Source: Sphingobacteriales bacterium (GTDB lineage: Bacteria > Bacteroidota > Bacteroidia > Chitinophagales > CAIOSU01). Taken from it: a stretch of 64,000 nucleotides of DNA. The stretch lies in contig JAIXUD010000007.1 of assembly GCA_027483645.1 (NCBI GenBank), forward strand, positions 1 through 64,000. Reading direction: 5' to 3'. This document shows positions 1 through 9,154 of the stretch, in pieces; positions within the stretch are counted from its first letter, which is position 1, and each line of letters starts with the position of its first letter. Under the pieces are notes generated by a model that had not been told where the DNA came from, did not search any database, and was given only the letters and a program-made list of their open reading frames with translations. The translations under genes and the position numbers were made by a program.

Positions 1-1300
1 TCATCAGGTCAACTTGTCCGCCCATGGCCTTGCGTACTAGCATGTCCACAGTTAGCAAGCGGTTGATTTCGTTGGTACCTTCGAAGATACGGTTGATGCG
101 GCTATCGCGGTAAGCGCGGGCAGCAGGATATTCTTCGCTGAAACCATAGCCACCGTGGATTTGTACGGTTTCGTCAACCACATAATCCAATACTTCTGAG
201 CCTACAAATTTCAAGATGGCACACTCAATAGAATATTCTTCGGCAGCAGCCAAAAGGGCCTCGTTGTGCGATGCGCCTTTAGCTAACAACTCTTGCTCTT
301 TCTTCTCAATCAAGTCGCTAGTGCGATAAGAAATAGATTCAGCAGCATAAATTCGGATAGCTTGCTCAGCCAACTTGTATTGAATGGCACCAAAGCTAGA
401 AATTGGGGTATTGAACTGCTGGCGCTCGTTAGCATACTTTACTGATACAGTAGCGGCACGTTTAGCACCACCCACGGCAGCAGCACACAATTTGTAGCGG
501 CCAATGTTCAATATGTTGAAAGCGATTTTGTGGCCTTTGCCTATCTCGCCTAACAAGTTATCCTTAGGGATGGTTACATCTTGGAAAAATACTTGGCGGG
601 TAGATGAGCCTTTGATACCTAGTTTTTTCTCCTCAGCACCCAATGATAGGCCTGGTGTACCGCGTTCTACAATAAAGCCGGTGAACTTCTCTCCGTCAAT
701 TTTGGCGAAAACAATAAATACATCGGCAAAACCACCGTTGGTAATCCACATTTTTTGGCCATTGAGCACATAGCTTTGTCCATCAGCAGTCAATACGGCT
801 TTGGTTTTAGCACCCAATGCATCGGAACCAGAACCTGGCTCAGTAAGGCAATAAGAGGCTTTCAACTCGCCGGTAGCCAAACCTGGCAGGTATTTCTGCT
901 TTTGGGCAGGCGTACCATAGTATAGGATAGGCAAAGTACCAATGCCGGTGTGGGCAGAAAGGGCCACGGCAAACGAGAACGCGCCACCCATCAACTCGGT
1001 AACTACGGTGTTGGTGTTTACATCTTTACCATAGCCGCCATACTCTTCAGGTATCGCCATGCCTAGTAAGCCTAGTTCACCAGCTTTAACAAGCAAGCTT
1101 GGCATCAATCCTTCTTCTAAAGAATCGATACGGTCAAGAATAGGGTCGATTTCAGTTTCGATGAAATCTTTGCACATGCTGGCAATCATTTGTTGTTCTT
1201 CGTTAAGCTCCTCGCGGATGAACACATCTTCCGCCTTCGATTCTTTAACGATGAACTCGCCCCCCTTAAGGGCATTGGTTTTTACTGCTGTAGCTTCCAT
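1..1300 (-). CDS. acyl-CoA dehydrogenase family protein (C-terminus cut by window edge)
   Basis: Reverse frame from CAT at 1298-1300 reads [21 protein letters not shown]..., with [20 protein letters not shown] and [34 protein letters not shown] motifs; open to the window start. Confidence 0.95.
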   Translation of the reverse strand, partial: MEATAVKTNALKGGEFIVKESKAEDVFIREELNEEQQMIASMCKDFIETEIDPILDRIDSLEEGLMPSLLVKAGELGLLGMAIPEEYGGYGKDVNTNTVVTELMGGAFSFAVALSAHTGIGTLPILYYGTPAQKQKYLPGLATGELKASYCLTEPGSGSDALGAKTKAVLTADGQSYVLNGQKMWITNGGFADVFIVFAKIDGEKFTGFIVERGTPGLSLGAEEKKLGIKGSSTRQVFFQDVTIPKDNLLGEIGKGHKIAFNILNIGRYKLCAAAVGGAKRAATVSVKYANERQQFNTPISSFGAIQYKLAEQAIRIYAAESISYRTSDLIEKKEQELLAKGASHNEALLAAAEEYSIECAILKFVGSEVLDYVVDETVQIHGGYGFSEEYPAARAYRDSRINRIFEGTNEINRLLTVDMLVRKAMGGQVDLM

Positions 1301-1466
1301 TTAATTGAGGATTTTTTTATTAGGAATTAGTAAGTAGGAAATAGGAATTAGATCTTAGGAAAAACAAGGTTCGACAGCTTTTTGTTTTGTAGATACTAGT
1401 GTTTTATTCCTAGTTACCAATCAATTAGCTCCAATTCCTATTTCCTCCTTCCTAATTCCTCAACCC

Positions 1467-2645
1467 TTAGTTTAATAGTTCATAAATACCGGCAATACCT
1501 TGGCCACCGCCTATGCAGGCTGTAACCATACCGTACTTTTTGTTACGGCGGCGCAGTTCGTTCATCAACTGAACGGTCAACTTGGTACCGCTGCAACCCA
1601 GTGGGTGGCCCAATGCGATAGCACCACCGTTTACGTTGATGATATCAGGGTTCAGGTTGGCTTCTTTAATAACGCTCAAAGCTTGGGTAGCGAAGGCCTC
1701 GTTCAACTCGATCAAGTCGATTTGAGCCAAGGTCATGCCAGCTTGCTTCAAAGCCTTCGGGATAGCGGCTACTGGACCGATACCCATGATGCTCGGGTCA
1801 ACACCGGCTGATGCGCAGTTTACCATACGGGCAATCGGGGTAAGGTTCAATTCCTTCACCACACGCTCCGATACTACCAATACGAAAGAGGCACCATCAG
1901 ATGTTTGTGAAGAGTTGCCGGCAGTAACGATGCCGCCCAAAGAGAACGCAGGCTTCAATTTGCTCAAAGCCTCTACCGAGGTTTCGGCACGGGGGCCTTC
2001 GTCGGTATCAACAATGAACTTTTTGCTCTTGCGCTTGCCGTTCTCTACGTAGATTTCCTCTACTTCAACAGGCACAATCTCATCCTTAAACAAGCCGCCA
2101 TTGATGGCTTTAAGTGCTTTCTGGTGGCTCTCGTAAGAGAAAAGGTCGGCTTGCTCACGGGTAATACCGTAAACGCTGGCCAACTTCTCCGCCGTGTGGC
2201 CCATACCAATCATGTACTCTGGGTTGTTTTTTGACACCTCAAAGTTAGGGACGGTTTTGAAACCTACGGTTGGCACTAGGCTCATGCTCTCGGTACCACC
2301 AGCAATGATGATATCGGCATATCCGGCGCGAATCTTCGCACTAGCCATGGCGATGGTCTCTACGCCCGAACCGCAGTAGCGGTTAACGGAAACGCCTGGC
2401 ACACCCAGTGGCAAAGAGCGCACTGCTACCCAACGGCCCATCTGTAAGCCTTGCTCGGCTTCAGGTACGGCGTTGCCTACAATAATATCGTCGATGCGGT
2501 TTGCATCCACTTCCGGAACGGCTTTCAGCAGGTGGGTTATCACCTCGCGGGCTAGTTCCACCGGGTTTACGAATTTGAATCCGCCCCGGCCAGCCTTACC
2601 AACCGCGGTGCGGTATCCGGCTACTATATATGCTTCTTGGCTCAT
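1467..2645 (-). CDS. fadA: acetyl-CoA C-acyltransferase (thiolase)
   Basis: 392 aa; CGSGVETIAMA active-site region, NVNGGAIALGHPLGCSGTKL and CIGGGQG C-terminal motifs. Confidence 0.95.
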   Translation of the reverse strand: MSQEAYIVAGYRTAVGKAGRGGFKFVNPVELAREVITHLLKAVPEVDANRIDDIIVGNAVPEAEQGLQMGRWVAVRSLPLGVPGVSVNRYCGSGVETIAMASAKIRAGYADIIIAGGTESMSLVPTVGFKTVPNFEVSKNNPEYMIGMGHTAEKLASVYGITREQADLFSYESHQKALKAINGGLFKDEIVPVEVEEIYVENGKRKSKKFIVDTDEGPRAETSVEALSKLKPAFSLGGIVTAGNSSQTSDGASFVLVVSERVVKELNLTPIARMVNCASAGVDPSIMGIGPVAAIPKALKQAGMTLAQIDLIELNEAFATQALSVIKEANLNPDIINVNGGAIALGHPLGCSGTKLTVQLMNELRRRNKKYGMVTACIGGGQGIAGIYELLN

Positions 2646-2656
2646 TGTTTTTCTTT

Positions 2657-2726
2657 TAGTATCAAGTAGTGAGTATCAAGTATCAAGACTTCAGTATCAA
2701 GTACCGAGTATCAAGTATCAAGACAA
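2657..2726. repeat. word repeat (tagtatcaagtagtgagtatcaagtatcaag...) upstream of the thiolase gene
   Basis: TATCAAGTA words; the first 31 nt are identical (reverse complement) to 21450-21480. Confidence 0.9.
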
Positions 2727-2734
2727 CTACCTTA

Positions 2735-5161
2735 TTAGTTTCTCAAAGGTTTACCAGACTTAAGAATGCTTTGGATACGCTCCAAGGTTTTTTGCTCGCC
2801 TAGCAATGACAAGAACGCTTCGCGCTCTAAGTCTAGTAGGTATTGCTCGCTTACCTTTTGCTCGCCGCTCAAGTCGCCGCCGCTCATTACGTAGCCAATT
2901 TTGTTGGCAATCTTCATGTCGTGCTCCGTAGCGTATTTGCCAAAGTAGAAGCCGTAGCTGCCGCTGTACAAACCAGCCAATGCTGTGCGGCCCAATACCG
3001 TTACCTCTTGCGGAATAGGGCGAACATAGCCGCGCTCATCCAAACGGATAACTTCTTTCTTAGCCTCGGCAATCTGGCGGTCGCCATTTACCACTACTAT
3101 GTCTTGGTGGTCACGCAACAAACCTAAGTTGAATGCCTCGTGTGCACTGGTAGCCACTTTAGCGGTAGCAATGTTCACAAAAGCTTCTTGTATGCGGTTC
3201 AATTGTACGTCGCCCTTCTTGAAGCCAGCGGCTGCACGTAGGGTCAACTCCTTAGTACCGCCACCTGCTGGCAATAGGCCCACGCCAACTTCCACCAAGC
3301 CGATATAGGTTTCAGCAGCAGCTACCACGCGGTCGGCGTGCATAGCCACTTCGCAACCACCACCCAAAGTAAGGCCATGAGGCGCAACTACTACAGGGAT
3401 GTCAGAGAAACGGATACGGGCAACCGTATTCTGGAAATGACGGATGGCAAACTCCAGCTCATCATATTCCTGCTCAATGGCCAGCATAAAAATCATCATC
3501 AGGTTGGCCCCGGCAGAGAAGTTTTGGCCGTTGTTGGCGATAACCAAACCACGGTAGTTCTTCTCGGCAATGTCGATAGCCTTGTTGATGCCTTCCAACA
3601 CCTCGCTACCTAATGAGTTCATTTTGGTGTGGAACTCCAAGTTCAATACGCCATCACCCAAGTCGTGCAAGGTAGCGCCGGTGTTTTGCCAAATGGCTTT
3701 TTTACCGCGCAAGTTGTCTAATAGGATGAAAGCATCTTGGCCAGGTATAGCCACGTAATCTTTGGTATTGATGTCGTAGTATTTGCGGATACCGTTTTCT
3801 ACTACATAGAAGGTCTGTTTGCCAGCGGCCAACATCTCTTCTACCCAAGCTGCAGGCTTGTGGCCAGCGGCTTTCATTTTCTCAACGGTTTTGGCAACAC
3901 CCAGCACATCCCATGCTTGGAACGGGCCCAGCTCCCAGCCGAAACCGGCGCGAAGGGCGTCATCCACGCGGTAAATCTCGTCAGCAATTTCCGGTACGCG
4001 GTTGCTGGCGTAGGCACTTAGGCGGTAGTTCACCTCGCGGATAAACTCACCGGCTTTGTCGGTGCCTTTGCTTAGTATTTTAAGGCGCTCTTTCAGGTCG
4101 TCGCTTTGCTTGGCCGCCTCAATGGTGGCAAACTTGGCGCGTGGTTGGTCTTCGTACTCAAGCGTATTCAGGTTCAAGGTAAGTATTTTCTTACCACCGC
4201 CTTCTTTCAATTTTTTATAGAAACCTTGGCCGGTTTTGTCGCCCAACCATTTGTTCTCTACCATCTTTTGTACGTAGGCAGGTATTTTGAACAAGTCGCG
4301 GCTCTCGTCGTTAACGCAGTCGTTGTAGGCGTTTTCGGCCACTTTTACCAGCGTATCCAAGCCTACAACGTCACCAGTGCGGAAGGTAGCTGATTTAGGG
4401 CGACCGCTGATAGGGCCGGTCAAAGCATCAACTTCCTGTATGTTGAGACCATGCTCTTGCATTACGTGGAAGATGGTCATGATGCTGAACACACCGATAC
4501 GGTTGGCGATGAATGCCGGGGTATCTTTACACAATACGGTGGTTTTGCCGATCACCTTGCTACCGTAGTCCAACATAAAGTTGGTAACCGCAGGGTCGGT
4601 TTTGGCGGTTGGAATTACTTCCAACAACTTCAGGTAGCGTGGTGGGTTAAAGAAGTGCAAGCCCAAGAAGTGCTTGGCGAAATCTTCGCTACGGCCTTCC
4701 AACATGCTGTGGATAGGGATACCGGAAGTGTTAGAGGCTACGATTGAGCCAGCCTTGCGGTACTTATCTACTTGGTCGAATACGGTTTTTTTGATTGCCA
4801 GATTCTCGACAACTGCTTCCAGGATAAGGTCGGCATCGGCAATGTCTTTAAAGTTGTCGTCAAAGTTACCAGTCTTTACGCGGCTGATGAAGGCCTGATC
4901 GTACACTGGCGACGGGTTGCTTTTGATAGCAGCGGTAAGGGCGCCGTTCACAATAGCGTTGCGGGCGGCTGGTTTTTTGGCATCGGCTTCGCTCAGGTCG
5001 CGCGGAACAATGTCCAGCAACAACACCTCTAAGCCAACGTTGGCGAAGTGAAGTGCGATGCGCGAACCCATTACGCCCGAACCAAGCACCACGGCCTTGC
5101 GGATGCGGCGTTTAAAGCCAGCATCTGTATTAGCCTTAGGTTGAACTTGTGCGGTCTCCAT
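2735..5161 (-). CDS. 3-hydroxyacyl-CoA dehydrogenase / enoyl-CoA hydratase (FadB-like)
   Basis: VLGSGVMGSRIALHFANVG Rossmann motif, HFFNPPRYLKLLEVI, plus a C-terminal crotonase domain (SAGANLMMI, LTLGGGCE). Confidence 0.95.
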   Translation of the reverse strand: METAQVQPKANTDAGFKRRIRKAVVLGSGVMGSRIALHFANVGLEVLLLDIVPRDLSEADAKKPAARNAIVNGALTAAIKSNPSPVYDQAFISRVKTGNFDDNFKDIADADLILEAVVENLAIKKTVFDQVDKYRKAGSIVASNTSGIPIHSMLEGRSEDFAKHFLGLHFFNPPRYLKLLEVIPTAKTDPAVTNFMLDYGSKVIGKTTVLCKDTPAFIANRIGVFSIMTIFHVMQEHGLNIQEVDALTGPISGRPKSATFRTGDVVGLDTLVKVAENAYNDCVNDESRDLFKIPAYVQKMVENKWLGDKTGQGFYKKLKEGGGKKILTLNLNTLEYEDQPRAKFATIEAAKQSDDLKERLKILSKGTDKAGEFIREVNYRLSAYASNRVPEIADEIYRVDDALRAGFGWELGPFQAWDVLGVAKTVEKMKAAGHKPAAWVEEMLAAGKQTFYVVENGIRKYYDINTKDYVAIPGQDAFILLDNLRGKKAIWQNTGATLHDLGDGVLNLEFHTKMNSLGSEVLEGINKAIDIAEKNYRGLVIANNGQNFSAGANLMMIFMLAIEQEYDELEFAIRHFQNTVARIRFSDIPVVVAPHGLTLGGGCEVAMHADRVVAAAETYIGLVEVGVGLLPAGGGTKELTLRAAAGFKKGDVQLNRIQEAFVNIATAKVATSAHEAFNLGLLRDHQDIVVVNGDRQIAEAKKEVIRLDERGYVRPIPQEVTVLGRTALAGLYSGSYGFYFGKYATEHDMKIANKIGYVMSGGDLSGEQKVSEQYLLDLEREAFLSLLGEQKTLERIQSILKSGKPLRN

Positions 5162-5239
5162 ATATTTCAATTAAGGGTTTAAGATTGAACGTGTTATATT
5201 TCTAAACGGGTATCTAAGTTACCCTAAGTTTTTCTTTTT

Positions 5240-5257
5240 ACCAAACAACCGTTTGAT
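5240..5257. promoter_or_regulatory. candidate TetR operator (accaaacaaccgtttgat)
   Basis: Core CAAACAACCGTTTG is the exact reverse complement of the core at 6231-6248; lies upstream of the FadB-like operon. Confidence 0.7.
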
Positions 5258-5360
5258 TTTAATTATTATGCTTGTCTGAATCAAAATCTGCAGAATTTTA
5301 GAATTATAGAATTCAATACGGCAATTCAATCATTCATCAAGCAACTTAGCATTTTTCAAT

Positions 5361-5396
5361 TGGTACATCAGCACATTAGCACATCGGTACATTAAT
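5361..5396. repeat. word repeat (tggtacatcagcacattagcacatcggtacattaatat) overlapping the TetR stop
   Basis: Degenerate ACATyAGCACAT words; related copies at 16671-16707 (inverted) and 49068-49103. Confidence 0.7.
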
Positions 5397-5949
5397 ATGC
5401 GCGCTTCGCCACCCTTTTCAGTGCATCCTTCAAATACCTCGGCTCGTTGTAGATGCGCATCATCATTACGGCTCCTTCAATTTCGCTTACACATTGCTCG
5501 GCTACTTCGCGGGCGGTTTTATCGCTGTATTTGTCCTTTAATACGTAAGTCAGCGCATCTACCCAATCGTTAAAGAAGTTGCAAATCAAGTCGCTGAACT
5601 CGGGTATTACTCGCGCCGTCTCAATGCCAATGTTGCCCATAATGCATCCTTCTTGCGGACCGATGAACATTTTCTCGGTTACCTCGCCCATTTTGCGCAA
5701 GCGCTCGCGGGTGCTTACTTTTTGATCGTATGCGTGGGCAAAAACCTCTTTGTTAAAGTAGTCGTGCACGTAGGCTATCACCGCCTTCATCAAGTCTTCT
5801 TTGCTGGGATAGTAGTGGTACATGCTGCCCTTCAGCAAACCGCACGCCTCCGCTATATCGGCCATGGTAGCATGGTAATAGCTCTTCTGGCTGAATATTT
5901 TCAGCGCCTGGTTGAGGATGAACGTTTCGCTTACTTTAGCTTTAGGCAT
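5392..5949 (-). CDS. TetR/AcrR family transcriptional regulator, probable regulator of the beta-oxidation operon
   Basis: HTH LKIFSQKSYYHATMADIAEACGLLKGSMYHYYPSKEDLM; MPKAKVSET taken as start because the longer ORF start runs through a word repeat. Confidence 0.92.
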   Translation of the reverse strand: MPKAKVSETFILNQALKIFSQKSYYHATMADIAEACGLLKGSMYHYYPSKEDLMKAVIAYVHDYFNKEVFAHAYDQKVSTRERLRKMGEVTEKMFIGPQEGCIMGNIGIETARVIPEFSDLICNFFNDWVDALTYVLKDKYSDKTAREVAEQCVSEIEGAVMMMRIYNEPRYLKDALKRVAKRAY

Positions 5950-6003
5950 GGTATTGTTGATGTACGATTTACTATGTACAAAGTACGATGTATAAAAAAC
6001 TAC

Positions 6004-6071
6004 CGTCATTGCGAAGGCCTACGAAGTGTTGCGATTAGTGTTGAATTCAATGGCCTGAAGCAATCCCCTGC
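6004..6071. repeat. intergenic repeat, copy 1 (cgtcattgcga...gcaatcccctgc)
   Basis: Related direct copy at 7351-7419. Confidence 0.7.
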
Positions 6072-6230
6072 GAGATGCACTAAAGCCAACCAACCGCTAA
6101 ACCCATCACAACACGTTCCCCTCCTTTTTTCAAGAGCCTGTCCTAAGCTTTTTTCAAAGAAGGGGTAGGGGTGGTTGAACACGCCACCCTCTCAGACAAC
6201 GCTTCAAAGGTACAATCTCTCTTTTTATTT

Positions 6231-6248
6231 ACCAAACGGTTGTTTGAT
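6231..6248. promoter_or_regulatory. candidate TetR operator (accaaacggttgtttgat)
   Basis: Matching inverted palindrome to the site at 5240-5257; between TetR and the alpha/beta hydrolase. Confidence 0.7.
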
Positions 6249-6456
6249 AAAAAAATTTTACGAGCTTTGAAATTATTCTTTTCGTCTGAAATTAGGATTC
6301 GTCAGATTAGGGGATTGATTGGATTAAAAAGGAAAAGAAAATCTAAACAAGAAAAGATTGAAACGGACAGACAATCAAAATATATCAAAAGAATAATCCC
6401 TTTTGTCCTCTAATCTGACGAATCCAAATTCAGATAAACAAGTAACACAAAACACC

Positions 6457-7323
6457 ATGTCTCACCACCTCAAGCCCCACTACACCCCCACGGAAATAAA
6501 AGCTGCCGATGGCTACCCATTGCAGGCCAGTGTATTTATGCCCGAACAACCCAATGGCCGCACGGTGGTGACGGGCTCGGCGATGGGGGTGCTGCAACAG
6601 TACTATTACAACTTCAGCGAGTACCTACGCGGGCAGGGGTTTCATGTAGTGGTGTTCGATTACCGGGGCGTGGGGCTTTCGGCACCCAAGCGCATGAAGG
6701 GCTTCGAGGCGCACCTGCACCAATGGGGCGAACTGGATATTGAGGCGGTGCTGCAATACGCGCTGCATCAACTGCCAACCGACACCCTATTATATATGAG
6801 TCACAGCGTGGGCGGGCAGGTGTTTGGGTTGGCGGAGAGCAACAAGCATGTAAAGAAGGTGCTGATGGTGGCGTCCCAAAGCGGGTACTGGAACCTTTGG
6901 AGCGGCTACCACAAGTTGCGCATGTACAACATTAGCCACCTGGCCATACCGAGCCTTACCGCCATAGCGGGCTACCTACCAGCAAAGAGATTAGGCTTAT
7001 TTGAAGACGTACCGAAAGGCGTGGCCAACCAGTGGGCGAGCTGGATTCGCCACCCGGAATACATTTTTAGGGAAACCCGCCCCTCGCTGGCCAACTTCCA
7101 GAACGTAACCGCCCCCATGCGCCTCATCAGCTTCAGCGACGACATCTTCGCCCCGCCCCTCACCGTCGACAACCTCGCCAAACGCTATAGCAATGCAACT
7201 ATTGAGCGCGTAAACTATACCCCCGAGCAGCTTGGCCTGAAAGAGGTGGGGCACTTTAATTACTTTAAGCGCAAGTATGCGGAGTATTTCTGGGAAGATG
7301 CGCTAGGGTGGTTGATGAGTTGA
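6457..7323 (+). CDS. alpha/beta fold hydrolase
   Basis: VVFDYRGVGLSAPKRMKGF, nucleophile elbow SHSVGG, C-terminal GHFNYF histidine. Confidence 0.88.
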   Translation: MSHHLKPHYTPTEIKAADGYPLQASVFMPEQPNGRTVVTGSAMGVLQQYYYNFSEYLRGQGFHVVVFDYRGVGLSAPKRMKGFEAHLHQWGELDIEAVLQYALHQLPTDTLLYMSHSVGGQVFGLAESNKHVKKVLMVASQSGYWNLWSGYHKLRMYNISHLAIPSLTAIAGYLPAKRLGLFEDVPKGVANQWASWIRHPEYIFRETRPSLANFQNVTAPMRLISFSDDIFAPPLTVDNLAKRYSNATIERVNYTPEQLGLKEVGHFNYFKRKYAEYFWEDALGWLMS

Positions 7324-7350
7324 AATCGGTCAATGAAATTACAAAACGAA

Positions 7351-7419
7351 CGTCATTGCGAGGGCCGACATGATTGTGCAAGTTGCGATACCCTTGAATG
7401 GCCCGCGGCAATCCCCTGC
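7351..7419. repeat. intergenic repeat, copy 2 (cgtcattgcgaggg...gcaatcccctgc)
   Basis: Direct repeat of 6004-6071, on the other side of the hydrolase gene. Confidence 0.7.
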
Positions 7420-7551
7420 AACGGAGAATGGTATCCCTTAACAAATGCCGCTAGCTATTTAGGTTGCGTTTGGTATTACGTGGGCGTTTGGAAACGTAGT
7501 GTCCGTTACATCCTCGTCAGCAGACGAGCACGAGTGGGGGACGAGTAGGAC

Positions 7552-8493
7552 TTAAGCAACACGCCTACTCATCCGTTCAACTAATAAGGTAATATCATCC
7601 CTACGCGCTAATAGTTTTACCCAATTTTCTGGGATAGCTTCATAACCATAATACATGCCCGCTAAGCCACCCACTACAGCGGCTGTTGTGTCAGTGTCCC
7701 CACCTAGGTTCACCGCTGTTAATACACAATCCTTATAATTATCAGTTGTGAGGAAACACCAAATAGCCGCTTCAAGGGTATCAATAACATATCCACTCGA
7801 ATTAATTTCACGATTATGTAGTTGATTGATATTGCCAAGTAACAGGCGGCTAAATCTCTTAACTTCCATAGCATTTAGCTCCAATCGTCCATACAAATCC
7901 ATCACCTCACTTTGAAGCTGTTTGTAAATAATATGCTTATCGATTCCTTGTAATAGTTTGCCAGCAAACTCTAAATAATAATGACATGCCATTACCGATC
8001 GAGCATGGCCATGAGTAAGTGATGATACCTGCTTGATGAGCAAATAGCGCTCCTCAACTTCCACACTTCGCATGTAAAAAGCAAGAGGTAGTATTCTCAT
8101 TAACGATCCGTTACCGTTAGAGCTTTCATGAATTTCACCCGCTAAATCCGGTCGTTCTCCTCTACTTAATCTTTCAATCGCTATTTGGGTTGTATTTCCA
8201 ATATCAAACACGCCGATTTCTGGTAAGGCTACCCAATGTTTCTCATATCGCCACTTACAAAATGATTGCCCCAATTTATATAAATCAAAACCTTGTGCAA
8301 TCGTTTCTGCAAGACAAAAAGTGAGCGAAGAATCATCAGACCAAGTGCCAATTGGCACATTGTGTGTTCCGTATCCTTGCATATCAACCACAGGAGAAGC
8401 TTCCAGTATAGCCCTAGAGTTGAACTCAACAGGCACACCTAGGGCATCTCCGACAGACAATCCAAACAAGGCCCCTTTAATTTGCGCTTCCAT
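7552..8493 (-). CDS. ADP-ribosylglycohydrolase family protein
   Basis: KGALFGLSVGDALGVPVEF, WSDDSSLTFCLAE, GNGSLMRILPLA, NLGGDTDTTAAVVGGLAGMYYG; start set at MEAQIKGA (8493). Confidence 0.93.
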   Translation of the reverse strand: MEAQIKGALFGLSVGDALGVPVEFNSRAILEASPVVDMQGYGTHNVPIGTWSDDSSLTFCLAETIAQGFDLYKLGQSFCKWRYEKHWVALPEIGVFDIGNTTQIAIERLSRGERPDLAGEIHESSNGNGSLMRILPLAFYMRSVEVEERYLLIKQVSSLTHGHARSVMACHYYLEFAGKLLQGIDKHIIYKQLQSEVMDLYGRLELNAMEVKRFSRLLLGNINQLHNREINSSGYVIDTLEAAIWCFLTTDNYKDCVLTAVNLGGDTDTTAAVVGGLAGMYYGYEAIPENWVKLLARRDDITLLVERMSRRVA

Positions 8494-8562
8494 CTCTAAT
8501 TTATTGGAATAAAAGTAGCCATTATTGTTAATTTGCTTATTATTTAAAGAATGAATTTTTCC

Positions 8563-8693
8563 ACTCGTCCTCGCTTCCAGCGAGGATGGCATAACTCCGA
8601 GCCTGTGGCTCGCACGAAACACAAATAAACCTGCCAAACGTGCCGAGCTGAAAGCTCGCAATTAGATAATCCTCGCTGGAAGCGAGGACGAGT
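8563..8693. repeat. composite hairpin (REP-like) element with 24-bp perfect terminal inverted repeats
   Basis: actcgtcctcgcttccagcgagga (8563-8586) pairs with tcctcgctggaagcgaggacgagt (8670-8693); internal gagcctgtggctcg and gagctgaaagctc hairpins. Confidence 0.85.
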
Positions 8694-8722
8694 AATAAAA
8701 CAAACCTCGTATCTTCACCCCC

Positions 8723-9154
8723 ATGACCCCCGACCTCGCTTTCCAACTAGCCAACCTGTCCGTGCTGCCCGCATGGTTTTTGATGTTTGTAGCGCCCGGC
8801 AGTATTGCCACCCGCTACTTGGTGTACTCCTATTTGTACCCCATACTGCTCGGCATAGTATATATAGTGCTGCTGGCCCTCACGGTACAAACCGGCAGTG
8901 GCGACTTCGGCAGCTTGGCGGGCGTAAAGGCCCTGTTCAGCAATGAGTGGGCCGTGGTGCTGGGGTGGGTGCATTACCTAGTGTTCGATATGTTTGTGGG
9001 CAGTTGGGAGTTGCAGGATAGCCGAAAGCTCGGCATCAGCCATTGGCTGGTATTGCCATGCCTGTTCTTCACGCTCATGCTCGGGCCGGTAGGCTTGCTA
9101 ATGTACTTGCTGTTGCGCGGGCTGAGCACGGGCAAGTGGAGCAGGAAAGATTGA
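8723..9154 (+). CDS. ABA4-like family membrane protein
   Basis: 143 aa, multi-TM; WVHYLVFDMFVGSWELQDSRKLGISHWLVLPCLFFTLMLGPVGLLMYL. Confidence 0.85.
   Translation: MTPDLAFQLANLSVLPAWFLMFVAPGSIATRYLVYSYLYPILLGIVYIVLLALTVQTGSGDFGSLAGVKALFSNEWAVVLGWVHYLVFDMFVGSWELQDSRKLGISHWLVLPCLFFTLMLGPVGLLMYLLLRGLSTGKWSRKD

Noticed and set aside
5653-6168. 171-aa plus-strand ORF
   Set aside because: Antisense to TetR and then runs through intergenic repeat sequence.
7333-7548. 71-aa plus-strand ORF
   Set aside because: Made of two different intergenic repeat elements; no coding support.
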